NCBI RefSeq assembly: GCF_905404315.1
Contig: NC_066282.1
Span: forward strand, 12,424,501 to 12,488,500
DNA from: Leptidea sinapis
Taxonomy: Eukaryota; Arthropoda; Insecta; Lepidoptera; Pieridae
Direction: 5' to 3'
DNA length: 64,000 bases
In this document: piece by piece, positions 10,985-22,074 of the stretch
Position numbering within the stretch: the first letter of the stretch is position 1
How the letters are laid out: every line of letters begins with the position of its first letter
Position numbers and translations under genes: made by a program
The notes under the pieces: model-generated
Databases searched by the model: none
What the model was told of the DNA's origin: nothing
What the model saw: the letters and a program-made list of their open reading frames with translations, nothing else

Positions 10985-11520
10985 TGTGTGCATGTACTTA
11001 TGTATGCACGCAAGAAGTTATATGGCCTAACGATGCAAAAATCATTAAAATGGTTTATTCCTCGTGCTATTCTACGTTTTTACAAAGGACAATTTTGTAA
11101 AAATCTTGCAAAGATGGCTATGACAATTAATTAATAAATAATGAATACGGCTGTATGGGTCTGAACCTATCTTTGCCTGTCCTAATAATGGACAAAGAAA
11201 CAAAAAAAAAATAACGAATGACGCAAACGTCAGAAAATTTAAGGTGTTAAAATTTCTCTCTCATAATTTAAACGCGCCTAAATAAGTATAACTTCAAAAA
11301 TCTTTCTAATAATTATATAAAAATAATTTAATGATAACTAAATAAACGTCATTAGGCTTAATAATGCGGTAAAATAATATTCTTATTGATTGGTTGTATT
11401 TAATACCATCTCTATTAAAATATTTTTTCTACAAACACAAAATAGCACGAGGAATATTATTTTTAAGGATTTTTGTTTTATATTAACTTCTTGCGTGTGA
11501 ACATAAGTACACACACACAC
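10985..11520. mobile_element. foldback element P
   Basis: The left arm (about 10985-11085) reads 'gtacttatgtatgcacgcaa' ... 'attcctcgtgctatt'. The right arm (about 11435-11520) is its inverse, including 'aatagcacgaggaat' and 'acttcttgcgtgtgaacata'. The arms are about 85-100 bp with scattered mismatches and surround a ~350-bp A+T-rich non-coding core. The outer right end is a short CA run (11506-11520). Confidence 0.75.
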
Positions 11521-12049
11521 TTGGTTATGTTTTATTTTTATATAAATTTGAAGCTCTATAATATTTCAAAGTACCTACATAATTTAAAGTACACGTGTCG
11601 GTTGCTTCCGAATGGTCAAATTATATAATGTCGGATTACTTTCATTACTGCAACACTCAGCATGTATGTAGCTCATTGAACCCTACAATTTGTTGACGAG
11701 ATACTACCGAGAGAATGACTTAGATTACCGTTACGAAATTCAGTTGACTGGATAGATTATTAATTATATTCGGTCAGCGCCGACGGACAGATCTATAAAT
11801 GATGAGTTTCATTCGAGATAAGATCATATCCTCTATCGCAGTGATTGATGGGTCCCGATCATTATTAAGTAATTCTATTATACGATGCCTCATTGTTTCT
11901 GGTTCTATTATACTCTTATTAGCATATCGCTTGGGTAATGTATTACAGATGTAATGAACATTTAATTATTACCTCCTGGGAAAAAATTATGTTGTAACAC
12001 ATGGTTCGATTACTCTATTAAGCTGATATTTGCAACAGGCAAATTGAAC
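11521..12049. other. no gene seen
   Basis: Moderately complex sequence without open frames. No repeat family recognised between foldback P and repeat B4. Confidence 0.45.
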
Positions 12050-12228
12050 ATTCTTTTGCGGTGTTTCCGGGACGATACGACATGGGTACATTTAAAAAAA
12101 GCGCTTCCTTAAAGGCCTGCAACGCTCCTGCGATTGCTCTGGTGTTGCATGAGAATGTGGACGGCGGTGATCACTTAACACCAGTTGAACTGTACGCTGT
12201 TTTGCTCTCCTCATCCATAAAAAAGACA
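12050..12228 (-). repeat. family B repeat, copy 4
   Basis: Inverted copy. Its complement begins with poly-T and 'atggatgaggagagcaaaac' and includes 'gtgatcaccgccgtccacat' and 'gtcgtatcgtcccggaaaca'. It is truncated after the 'aaacaccgcaa' block. Confidence 0.8.
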
Positions 12229-12397
12229 TATAAGTGAATTTTCTAGAAACTGTGATAATTATATTTTAACCTGGAACAAACATAAACTTGTTATATCTAG
12301 TGCTCGGTTAAGTCGAGTTAAGAAGTGTGTTAAGGCCATATATATACTTTTGTATGTATAATAAAATTTAATGGATTTATTTTAAAAGCGTTGATTT

Positions 12398-12660
12398 GGT
12401 AAAGGTTACTATAACATAAATGACTTTCTTATTAATACCTCCGATGAGAAGACCGCCCTCAGTATATAAACTAATTAAATTTTATTGTAACAAAATTTTT
12501 ATTAAAAAAAAGCCTTCTGAGTTCCTTCCGCCCGTTTTTCTGAGATCTGAGGCAAGAAATATCGAATAGGTTCGTAAGTTATGTATAGTCTTCAAAACCA
12601 TCTATGATCGCATTATTTAAAGATGGAAAAACAGTAATGTAAATCATATTTTTATAAAGA
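12398..12660 (+). repeat. LINE-like 3' repeat L, copy 1
   Basis: It shares 'ggttactataacataaatga', 'gaccgccctcag', 'agccttctgag' and 'gttcttctca/gtttttctga' type blocks with 61141-61410, same orientation. I recognise the 'gagtttcttgccc..gttcttctc' region from LINE 3' UTRs in Lepidoptera. The coding part is absent. Its right end meets the Helitron that begins at 12662. Confidence 0.6.
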
Positions 12661-12661
12661 A

Positions 12662-13031
12662 CTAGCTGACGCAGCAAACGTTGTATTGCCATCATAGTTA
12701 ACAACTGTAGTAAATGTACCAACTACAGGTAGCTAAGAATTTTAGTTAGTTTGTTTTTTACATCCTGAGAAAGTTAGTAAGTTACAAAGATTCTAATTAG
12801 CTATTCATTTTAAACTATTCTTTCACTTTGATTTCTGAACGACGGGGGACAAAGGAAAATCAAAAGTGTTATTTTTATTTAATTCCGATCATTTTCATAT
12901 TTATTCACCTTTTAAACCTTCTCTGTACTTGCACAAATAATTCAAGACTTAAATAAGCGAAATCAGTCCAGCCGTTCTTGAGTTTTAGCGAGACTAACGA
13001 ACAGTAATTCATTTATATACATATATATAGA
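12662..13031 (-). mobile_element. non-autonomous Helitron, A|TC...CTAG|T
   Basis: On the minus strand it starts A|TCTATATATATGTATATAAA and ends ACGTTTGCTGCGTCAGCTAG|T. Helitrons begin TC, end CTRR and insert between A and T without a target duplication, exactly as seen. The body has 'ggctggactgatttcgctta', a block known from lepidopteran Helitrons. At 370 bp it is too short to encode RepHel. Confidence 0.8.
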
Positions 13032-13493
13032 TTAACTATCGCTGCCATTTTTTATTATAAATTGTATTTAGAATGGATTTAGGTTGAAAAATTATCTTGT
13101 ACCATTAAAAGTAACAGTTATATTTTTTTGTAATGAATTCTAATTATAATATTCATAACGTTGTACTTATATTCAACGTATAAGAACATTGAAATGAATA
13201 AACAATAGATAGTCTAATCACGTAGAAGAGATCCGTTGTCGTTGGTTGCCGAGTCATGCTCTGTTGTATCAAGTATTATTGTTAAAGTTAACAGGATGAT
13301 AGAATTAAGCTTAATTTACATACAGTTTAAAAATAAAATGAACATAGCATATCATATTGTGTCGGGGTAGAAATATTAAGGCGTGTTTCGTTCTTGGAGT
13401 GAGTAATGATCTGATAATAATTAATTTACAATGATGCGAAAGTTTATTTTGTTACGAGATTTTGTGACATCGTGTTATGATATTATCAATATT
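13032..13493. other. no gene seen
   Basis: A+T-rich, no repeat or open frame recognised. Confidence 0.45.
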
Positions 13494-13560
13494 GTGACGT
13501 ATCATTCATAAATCTTGGTATGTCTTGTTCAACTCTAAGGTTGTGGCTCCATCTACACAC
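13494..13560 (-). mobile_element. tRNA-like retroposon H, 5' fragment
   Basis: The complement reads GGAGCCACAACCTTAGAGTT followed by 'gaacaagacataccaagatt' and 'tatgaatgatacgtcac'. This is the segment that precedes the tRNA-like core in the copies at 46111, 47820 and 48490. Confidence 0.65.
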
Positions 13561-13569
13561 CATGAATAA

Positions 13570-13700
13570 GAAACAAATGATTTGAGTTTGCGAGTCAACA
13601 CGTCCTGAGGATGACGTGTCGAATCGTTTAAAGACAAATATTGGCGGAATTAACACTAAAGAAAACTCAAATCATTTGGATTTCCGCAAAGTACTTCAAT
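13570..13700 (+). mobile_element. foldback G, internally deleted copy
   Basis: The right arm is present ('caacacgtcctgaggatgac', 'atattggcggaattaacact', 'aaatcatttggatttccgc'). Only about 14 bp of the left arm (ACAAATGATTTGAG) remain. The small outer palindrome ACAAATGATTTGAG...CTCAAATCATTTG is kept. Confidence 0.7.
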
Positions 13701-13739
13701 AATTTTTTTTCGAATAAGTAACACCAAGATTTACAAACC

Positions 13740-13845
13740 ATGGGTCCACCACCGGTCATGGGTTCGAATCCCGCATATCTCATAAATTTTGGTTATAAAT
13801 TTAATTTCATCAATCCCAGAAGTTAGGGATATCACTTTTAACAAT
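13740..13845 (+). mobile_element. tRNA-like retroposon H, 3' fragment
   Basis: Contains the T-arm/B box GGTTCGAATCCCGCAT and 'ataaattttggttataaatt', then 'cccagaagttagggatatca'. These match the region after the tRNA-like core in the copy at 48490-48715. The anticodon and D arms are lost. Confidence 0.65.
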
Positions 13846-13889
13846 TAAAAAAAAAAAGATAAATATTGTGTGTGTATCTACCTATAAAC

Positions 13890-14145
13890 ATTTTTTATGA
13901 CATAAGGGAAACAGGACGTTCCGCTGAATTGATATGTCCTGCGGATTTCAATGCAGTGCCGCTCAGGATTCTTGAAAACCCCACGAATTCTAAGAGGCAC
14001 TATAATTGCGTTCGTCACCTTGAGACATAATAATTTCACCCAGCTAGCGGCGCCCTTAACAACGAAACACTATAATGATTACACATTACTGCTTCACGGT
14101 AGAAATAGGCGCAGTTGTGGTACCCATAATCTAGCCTATGTAGTA
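13890..14145 (+). repeat. family A repeat, copy 1
   Basis: Starts 'ttttttatgacataagggaa'. It then has 'aatgcagtgccgctcaggat', 'cgttcgtcaccttgagacat', 'cggcgcccttaac' and 'cacggtagaaataggcgc'. The dispersed blocks 'gaattctaagaggcactat' and 'gccgctcaggattctt' are inverted to one another, forming the internal hairpin seen in most A copies. Non-coding. Confidence 0.85.
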
Positions 14146-14822
14146 TGAAGCGTTCTCAGCAGTGAAGGTACGTAATTCTTTAATTATCATTTGCTTTACA
14201 AATTATCAAGTTTTAATCTTTGGTACGACACTAAATAGCACAATAATTTCACAAGCTAAGACGTCCTTTAAACCGAAATACAAGAATGCTTGCCACACTG
14301 CTTTTGACATCTTGATCATATTGTCAATTAAAAAAAAAGTTTTTTTAAACTTCGACAAAACGTATGACTCCTGGTTTTTCCCTATTATGTATTATGATTC
14401 TATAACATTCTATAACAAAAGTTATTTGATAATTTTCATAGCAAGCTCTCGAAGACTTAAATAAATATATCTAGTCACAGAGATATATTACAGAAAAATT
14501 TAAAAGATAAATAATTGTCGACATGCTTGATATATTTCCACTCGGGCTAAAATCGTTAAATTCATTCGTGTCAAAATAAATTAAGAGAAAAATTAAACGT
14601 TTCGCTGTCGCTTCATTAATTTATCGTCCATACTCTATCCCCAAAGGTATTGGAACAAAAAATAAAGCATGTATCGGAATAGGACCACACAAACGACCGC
14701 TTTCGGAACTCTTGTTAGAGTAATGATATGCACATTTATACGACGGAACGGTTATATATATGCGTATAGAATCTTACATGTCTATTATTCTAGACATATA
14801 ATTGGAAGCGTTTGAGAAAATG
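14146..14822. other. no gene seen
   Basis: Includes a 100-codon A+T-rich frame (14162-14464), rich in Ile, Phe, Lys, Asn and Tyr, with no domain. It is probably chance. Confidence 0.45.
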
Positions 14823-15120
14823 TTTTTTTATGAAAATAAGGGACGAGACAAGTAGGACGTTCAGCTGATGGTAATTGATGCACCCTGCCCATTACAATGC
14901 AGAGCCGCTCATGGTTATTGAAATACGCAAAAATTCTGAACGGCTCTACAACTGCGCTCGGCACCTTGAGACATAAGATGTTAAGTCTCATTTTCCAGTA
15001 ATTTGCCCTTCAGACCGAAACACAGTAATGCTTACACATTACTGCATCACGGCAGAAATAGGCGCGGTTGTGATACCCATAATCTAGCCGGCAACCTGTA
15101 CAAAGGAGCCTCCCAATGGT
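14823..15120 (+). repeat. family A repeat, copy 2
   Basis: Nearly complete: 'ttatgaaaataagggacgag', 'gttcagctgatggtaattga', 'ttgagacataagatgttaag', 'cacattactgcatcacggca' and 'caaaggagcctcccaatggt'. Carries G>A and C>T changes compared with copies 4 and 5. Confidence 0.85.
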
Positions 15121-15189
15121 ATTTTCTATTAATATATTTCGAATTATTTATATCGAAGTGTTGATCCAATTATTTGAGTTTTATAAGTA

Positions 15190-15213
15190 AACTCCGTACT
15201 AAGGTACGGAGTT
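15190..15213. other. perfect 10-bp hairpin
   Basis: AACTCCGTAC at 15190-15199 and GTACGGAGTT at 15204-15213 are exact complements around the 4-nt loop TAAG. There is no T-run after it and no gene before it, so a terminator role is not supported. Confidence 0.7.
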
Positions 15214-16600
15214 CTATATGAACATAGTACTGCCCCTGCATTAGAACAAAGGACTATCGAGATATAACAATCCTAGATAAACTATTTCTCACAAAAGTTA
15301 TTCTTCAAACGGTCCTGTTTAATGTGTATATGTTGTTATAGTTACAGTATAAACACCTATTAATAAATGAATATTCATTGGTTGAATAACCATACCACAA
15401 TGAACAAAATATTCATATAATGAAACATGTTGTATAAATATAACATTTAACATTGAATTCGCGCTTTCCATATAATAAAAAAAATTTAGTATAGTATATG
15501 ATTATTTGGATAAATATTCGCTATATGCTTAATACAAATAAAGCCTTAAGATTTTTTTTCCACATATCTCTTGCCATTTTAAGGCCATTATTACCTTTAA
15601 ACTGGCTACAAGAAAAGGCTGTAAACTTGTAATATTATTGTCTACGTTACCTTGGCATAAGTTTACAAATGATACTTTTGATTGGCATTTGTGAGGTGTC
15701 TAACTGACGTCACTAAAATGGCGGCGTGTCCTCATATCATCGCGCGGGGATAATACCCGTAAGTACCCTAAACAACAGCGCGTAAATTCATTTTTAATTC
15801 TGTCAAAGTATTTGTTATACCTCATATGATATTTGAAACAGTACGAGAATTTTTAATTTAAGAAAAAAAATACTGTCTCATAGCATTGCAACGTATCTAT
15901 GGTTCTATCGTAAATAGCTATGGCATGACTAGCTCGAGAAAATATTACACTATTTACTCGAATTAAAGACATTAGTTGTTATATAAATAGTAAAATCAAT
16001 TCTTCACAGTGCTAAGCAGTTATGGAACCATTTCAAACACGTTTAACCCACGGTAATATTTCCATTCATTGATATGCAAAGCACCTCTCGGAAAATACAT
16101 TACCTTGTATCTGTATGTGTTCCGAACTTTCTTTGAGTATTCGCCAAATTATTGTGTAAACTGGCAATGCGCCCGCCAAAAGTATTCAAAGTATAATAGT
16201 AACATAATACCGTCATTTTTCATAAAACTCGGAATAATAATGTAGGCGACGCCTTTGTTAGCTTAGGCTTTGAAGCTTTCAAACTTTTCTTTTATAACGG
16301 TTTGATTTAGCTTTTAATAGCTATTCTTTTTGGATAATGTTCTATTTGTTTTAATTTTCATTTTATTTGAGATGAACGATTATGGAAATCAAGCGCTTTA
16401 ATATCAAGTTGGTTTGTTTTAAAGACGTCTTTGTATTCATTAAATGATTTATTAAACCATAATTAACTGGATTGTGTGTTTTTGTTGTTCCACGTAGCAA
16501 CCCTACTGTGGAATTACCGTCGTTGTTTGAGTTCTATGGGTATCTTTAAATAAATCGCGTATAAACGGGTGTGAGTGCTTCTGTGATTGATATGATATAT
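15214..16600. other. no gene seen
   Basis: Mostly single-copy in appearance. The section at about 15690-15790 is G+C-richer ('ggcggcgtgtcctcatatca', 'tcgcgcggggataatacccg') but not open over any length. Confidence 0.45.
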
Positions 16601-16894
16601 TGACAATATTGACACACTTTTCACACAAATTATCTCGCCCCAAGTTAAGCATATAAGCCTGTGTTATGGGTAGCAAGACAACGATATATTTAATACAATA
16701 TACTTACTTAAACATACATAAATTCATATAAACATACATAAATTCATATAAACATACATAAATACATTTAAACATCAATGACTCGGAAACAAACATCCAT
16801 ATTCATCATATAAATGCTTGCACCTACCGGGATTCAAACCCGGGACCTCTAGCTTAGTAGGTAGGAACGCTAACCACCCGGCTATACAGGTCGT
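16601..16894 (-). mobile_element. tRNA-derived SINE F, copy 3 (longest)
   Basis: Minus strand: A box in TAGCCGGGTGGTTAGCG, B box GGTTTGAATCCC (one change from consensus), then the body. The body carries three tandem ~20-bp units of the type 'aaacatacataaattcatat'. The end 'gtgtcaatattgtcaa' is present, so this is the most complete copy here. A perfect hairpin begins four bases after its 5' end. Confidence 0.9.
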
Positions 16895-16898
16895 CTAT

Positions 16899-16936
16899 GT
16901 CACGCTTATCTATGATATTACATAGATAAGCGTGAC
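16899..16936. other. perfect 16-bp hairpin abutting SINE F
   Basis: GTCACGCTTATCTATG (16899-16914) and CATAGATAAGCGTGAC (16921-16936) are exact complements around the 6-nt loop ATATTA. It begins four bases beyond the tRNA-like head of the SINE. Its origin is not clear. Confidence 0.8.
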
Positions 16937-17299
16937 AGTTAAATCTCATTCAATTCTCACAAAATGTAGTGATCAGTCAGACTAAATAATTTTTCAAGTG
17001 ACATTAAATAAACTGTCCAAACAACTTTTTCCTTTCCATAGAATATACATATTACATTATAAGCTAAAATTAATTCACTATACTCAGATACATTAAATTT
17101 ATATAAATAAAATGAAGGTTATAATTTGCATCATGGAAAAGCTATTCGATAGGTTTCAATTACGTCTTCTAAGTTTATTTCCTTAGACACTTGGCCCTTA
17201 TTGTAAAAAAAAAACTTATTGTGATATCTTCATTAAATATAATGTTATTAAAGTTTTAGAAACAACGATTTTTATAAGCACAACGTCCTCAGTTATGTG

Positions 17300-17331
17300 T
17301 GTATGCGGATGAAGTCGCGGGCATCAACTAG
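17300..17331 (+). mobile_element. Helitron-like 3' end fragment
   Basis: The string GATGAAGTCGCGGGCATCAA followed by CTAG|T is the 3' end of a second Helitron-like subfamily, also seen at 46055-46082. The upstream part is not recognisable. Confidence 0.45.
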
Positions 17332-17824
17332 TAAATAATAAGTTATTTTAGAGCAGCTGCACATATACCCATCATCTTATCAATTTAATAATCACCTACA
17401 GGGCTATATTTATAAACCATTGTTAATGTAGAGTCATCTATAAGTAATATCCAAGCATTGTATAATGTTTGCAAATAAAGTAATCCGTTTCTGAATAGAA
17501 CGCCAATAATTATAATGACGTATCACAAAGAAGGGTTCTGGTTGGGAATGTGATGGATGGTTCACGCAGGTAGAGGGTTATTATAGTTTTGATTTACAGC
17601 TAAAAAAATCACCCAAACATAAACATATTTTAGGAGTACAATAGACGCTTTGAACTGGCGAGTCGAATTCCAATCGGTCACGGCAGTTTAACACTTAATG
17701 GATATTTTTATATTTAAGCATAATAGCTGCTTATAACAATTTCAACTGATTAATCATTGAACCAAGGGATGCTTTCTAACTGGGAATTTGTATTAAAACG
17801 CGCCGGACAACGTTATTATTATAT

Positions 17825-17840
17825 TATGTTTCGAAACATA
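17825..17840. other. 16-bp perfect palindrome
   Basis: TATGTTTCGAAACATA is its own complement, in otherwise A+T-rich DNA. Possibly a chance palindrome or a small binding site. Confidence 0.4.
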
Positions 17841-18449
17841 GTTATAATACCTCGTCATAAAATAATTTAGCGAGAAATACTTGACTATCTTATTATCCCG
17901 AACGTTTAATTACATTAGCCGCTAGTTGCAGTATTTCAATAAAGTTTTTGTAATGTTATATTAATTTAATAACACAATATTATATCACGTTAATATAATT
18001 TGACGTGCGATTTCCCGAGCTTCAGCTGAGCGTATAAAAATTTAATAATTCATTCTGTATGGAAGGGTTGAGTTTATTTGACGGGGTATATAGCCATCAA
18101 GAGAAATAGTCTCGCATGGCTGCACCACGACGGCCATTGCTGTTTCATAGCTCTGCCCCCTGCCATTCTTATTCAGATGTTTAGATAAACATTCATAGAT
18201 CCATTCTATACGCCTAAAACAACGACGTCTAATTTAAAATATAGCCGGAAAGCGTTTCACATGTAAACTAGATTTGATTAAAATGTTAATTCAATTAATT
18301 TAAACTACATACTCGTTCTAAGATCATATCTCTATCTGTTTGCATAATGCAGCGTGTAAAGTTCGTTTTATTTATTGCCCTTTTATCTTTGTAAGTAAAA
18401 AGCGCATTTACTTTCATAGTTAGCAGGATAATGAGTAGAAAAATGCAGT
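17841..18449. other. no gene seen
   Basis: A+T-rich single-copy-looking DNA. No repeat family or open frame recognised. Confidence 0.4.
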
Positions 18450-19480
18450 AAGAATGAAGGATATGTGTCAAGTAGTGCTAGATGGGCCGCTCTCCCGTTC
18501 GTTGCTCGGAACGGCCACACAAGTGCTGAGTAAGCAAGGAACTCGGCACAGTACGGGGCTAATGAAGATATGCGAGTGCACTCGACCGAGTAAATAAACT
18601 TAACGCCAAGGCTCTGTTTCTGTTTACTCCCGCGGGATTAGTAATTTAAAAGTCAATGCGGACACTCCAGAGGGTCAATCGCATCTCACGTCCGACGTAT
18701 TGAAAACAAATACCCTTTTCTGTATTCCAGCGATGGCCCATGAAAGTTATAAGGGCTGAGTTGTTGAACTATGTAATTGACTTGGTTTCGAGGTCGCAGG
18801 CTTTGTTCTCCGAGGGCGGGTAATCGAAAGTGCCTCAGGTCATTTGAATGATGAGTGAAACAATACAACGTTGATATGTGGATTCGCTAGACGGCTCTTG
18901 TTTAATTTGAAAGAGCTGTTTGACCGGAGACTGCAGGAAATTGGACCCAGCTGTCGGTTTCGACCACGCTAGCACTTGTCCAATTATCTCCTTTTCAAAT
19001 GTTTAAGTGAAAACCGTTTTACAAGCTAGAAGTGCTACTGAATTTTATTGATTTGTGCTTGTCGTTATAAAACGCGTTACAATAGCGGTTGACGCAACAA
19101 AGTTGTCAATCCAATTATAAAATAGACAAAAGCGTTTAGTCAGGACAGTGATACAGAGTTATTTAAGTCTGAAACGCTCCCCGTGCCATCAATTTTATTT
19201 TCTCGCACAAAACATGTCGGCTGTCGCAGAGCATTAAGCCGGCAGCGCCACACGCACATCTCTGTGTTTTATTTTTGGGCAAATGTGGACGTTGACATGG
19301 ACGTTTCCAATGATTGACTTATCCGGGAGTAATATGAGAGACACTCGCGTCGTGAGCGGTCGCGTGTCGTGTCGTGTCGTGTCGCTCCCCTTTACGGCAC
19401 GTAACATTATCTCTCAAGCTAGCCAGCCACGCTGACAGGTATTAAAATACAGAATCTTTCATGTCACCGTTCTGTGTCTC
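18450..19480. other. G+C-richer single-copy island
   Basis: The composition changes visibly here, with many CG dinucleotides ('gctctcccgttcgttgctcg', 'cgagtgcactcgaccgag', 'gcgtcgtgagcggtcgcgtg'). None of the repeat families in this window occurs in it. Open frames are short (60 codons at most). It could hold an untranslated exon, promoter or conserved regulatory element. The sequence alone does not say which. Confidence 0.4.
19364..19383. repeat. (GTGTC)4 microsatellite
   Basis: Four perfect GTGTC units inside the G+C-richer island. Confidence 0.8.
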
Positions 19481-21371
19481 TCTTAAAGTGCCGGAAATAC
19501 ATTAGATATATAAAGGAAACACAAAATATTTTAGCGTTGTTGTTCAAAGTCACGCCGGCTGACGTAACGACGTGTTAATATGCCTCTAATTTTTTCGACT
19601 ATATATCACATGTCGCTTTACAGACGGCTGCGGAGTAGGAGAATTTAAATCATTAATTTCAACTATTTCTAGTTCAGGGATTGAAGAGAGCTAGGGTTCG
19701 AGTCTCACACCTGACAAAACATTTTATAGCATTATATTTTTATTTTAGGAATAATAAAAGCATAAAGTAATCATAATTTTTTTTTGAATTGAAAATTTCT
19801 TTAGCGTCGTTGAGCACTTTTCTTGGGATGGGTATAAAATGTTAAGCTCGCGTCAGGACACGTGGCCTGATCGAAAATTTGTAAGACAGTCGTTGAAATT
19901 ATGGATGAAAGTTGATTTTTCTGATAGATAAACTTTTTACTGTAAAATAATTGTAATCGTTCTGAAGTGTTAATTATGTTCAATTATTATGCAGTAATAA
20001 CATGTTATTCTGTAAAAATGTTTCACTTGCATCGTGGTTTCATAAAACCACAAAACTGCTTCATGTTTTATGAATAGCTACAAACTGCAGCATACAGCAT
20101 ACCTTCATAATTACATTTTATATAAGCAACCATTTTATAACTTTACTAAATGACAGCAACTTTACTATTGCGTTGAACGCACCTTATAAATGCCTGATAT
20201 TACTAACTTGCTAAAATCTAAATAAAATATTAATCTTATCTAATAGATCGTATAATATTTGGAAACGAATTTAAGGGAAAAATAGGGTTAAACTATGATC
20301 CATTATAACGACAGCCAAGCGCGTAATGCTTAAAGCATTTCAAGCGAACGCTACTAAAACTAAGATCGATCCATGCAAGCGATTCAATCCATCTTACTTT
20401 AAAACCATCTTGATACGCTCCTTTGTTTGCCGAAGGAAATAACGGTCTCGTGTGATTCTAGTCTTGTGTTTTAAGAGAAAGCCAATACAAGACCATCTGT
20501 GTGTTGTCTTTTTCAAATGGACGGGAGTTGAATGTAACCCGACACTGCAAGCAGGATGAACGATGAAAAGAGAACAAATATTGTAGCGTGTATCAAGAAA
20601 ACGTGACTTAAGAATAATAGTATCGATGCTAACGTGCGTGCGCTTAGCGAAATGAAAATAAAATAGTTTTCTATGGAGTTAGCTTAACAAATCTTCATAA
20701 TTCAATCGCATGCCAGCTCTTTGCTACCCAAAAAGAGCATCAAATTTATTACGAAGCGACGTACGGCGCGACCCCTACCTATTATTTATGGCACTCGTTT
20801 GGTCTGTCACAAAAAACCGACGGGTGCTTCGAATGTCTCAGCGGGTTACTCCGGGATATAAGCTGCAATAACATGGACTTCCTCCACTCAGAAAGAACTA
20901 AACATTATCCCCGGCTACCTAAAATGCGCTCTGTGTCCTCATAAATTGGAACTATTTTAAAATTGTTACATAAATGTCTATTTCACAGCGCGTGTTAATA
21001 TATCAGTGACAAGTAATCCGGATTTATTGAATACACTTTTGTATTGGAGATGTTTTAATGCAAGCCATGTGGTGGAAAATGTGGGAACCCCGCCAAGACA
21101 TTATCAACTAAATGACTTTGTTACTCCATTGTTATGCAGCTTCTATTTACATTTAATTGAAATCAGCTAAGCCGTTATATTTATAAGTAACTGAATAATA
21201 TTATAGCATCTTCTTTAAATCATAAATAGTCTTATAATATAAACAAAGACATTAGGGGGCGTTCACTTAATATTGAGAATTTAATTCAAAATGTATCGTC
21301 ACGTTACTGGGTTATACATATAACGAATCAGTAAAATATAACGCTGTAGTTATTTTTTTATTTAAAATGCA
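19481..21371. other. single-copy-looking DNA, no gene seen
   Basis: No recognised repeats except a possible B-box-like GGGTTCGAGTCTC at about 19692. A small hairpin GTGGTTT/AAACCAC lies at 20033-20050. The block at about 20720-20950 is G+C-richer than its surroundings. Confidence 0.45.
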
Positions 21372-22074
21372 TAAAAGGCATTTATTTTCTCAAAATTGAT
21401 TCCTTTAGTATTCTTTCTGATGTAATTTCTAATAACTACTAGATACTACTACCGCTTCAGAAACAAATGGCGCTCTGAGAGAGAAGAAGCGGCGCTAGAA
21501 ACTCTCCCAGCATTCTTTTTTTGCGCTCTTTTCAATAAAAATATACAGTATTGTACAATCATTTCTATCGCTATAAAATAATCACAATCTGGTCCCAGGC
21601 TGTCCGATCATTTAGATATTCAGCAGTGGAGTAAAAGGATTTACGACAGAGCCATTTTTTTATAAAACATTTAAATTTATTTATAGATAATGCCTGAACA
21701 GTTGCTGGGACTTTATTGTAGTGTATACATTTACACTTAAAGCTATTATGTATCTTATAAAGCCTACTAGAATTAGTTACAAGCAATCCCTTATTTCTAG
21801 TGTTATAATAATGAAAATCACTATTAAGAGCAAAAAGGTGACGATTTTTGTGAACGTATATTGAATTTTCATAAATGTACTGAGAATGAACAGTCATAAT
21901 ATTTATTTCATTAAATTTTTCTTTGAGAGACTGTCTATAACCAAGCTGATACTCGTATATATAGCACGAACAGCTCTCTTTTGCAGAGCAAAGACTATAT
22001 CAATGAATCAATTTAACAGTGTTATAATAATTAACGTTTTGTGGGCTCTGCTATCTCTGAGACCGATAGAATAA
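21372..22074 (-). pseudogene. jockey/CR1-type LINE 3' end (family D), copy 2, longest
   Basis: The minus strand gives the longest D coding remnant. It starts upstream with FALQKRAVRAIYT, then DSLKEKFNEINIMTVHSQYI. The 108-codon frame (21571-21897) ends in YLNDRTAWD..., with LLVTNSSRLYKIHNSFKCKC in the middle. FALQKRAVRAI and MTV.SQYIYE are typical of the region just after the reverse transcriptase domain in jockey/CR1-like ORF2. A frameshift separates the upstream part. The 3' UTR (21372-21560) matches D copies 1, 3 and 4 and ends in 'gaaaataaatgcctttta'. Confidence 0.85.

Noticed and set aside
15190..15213. Rho-independent terminator
   Set aside because: There is no T-run after the stem, no gene before it, and the window is clearly eukaryotic.
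16680..16760. CRISPR-like or minisatellite array of 'aaacatacataaattcatat' units
   Set aside because: The units are directly adjacent without spacers and are the normal internal repeats of SINE F.
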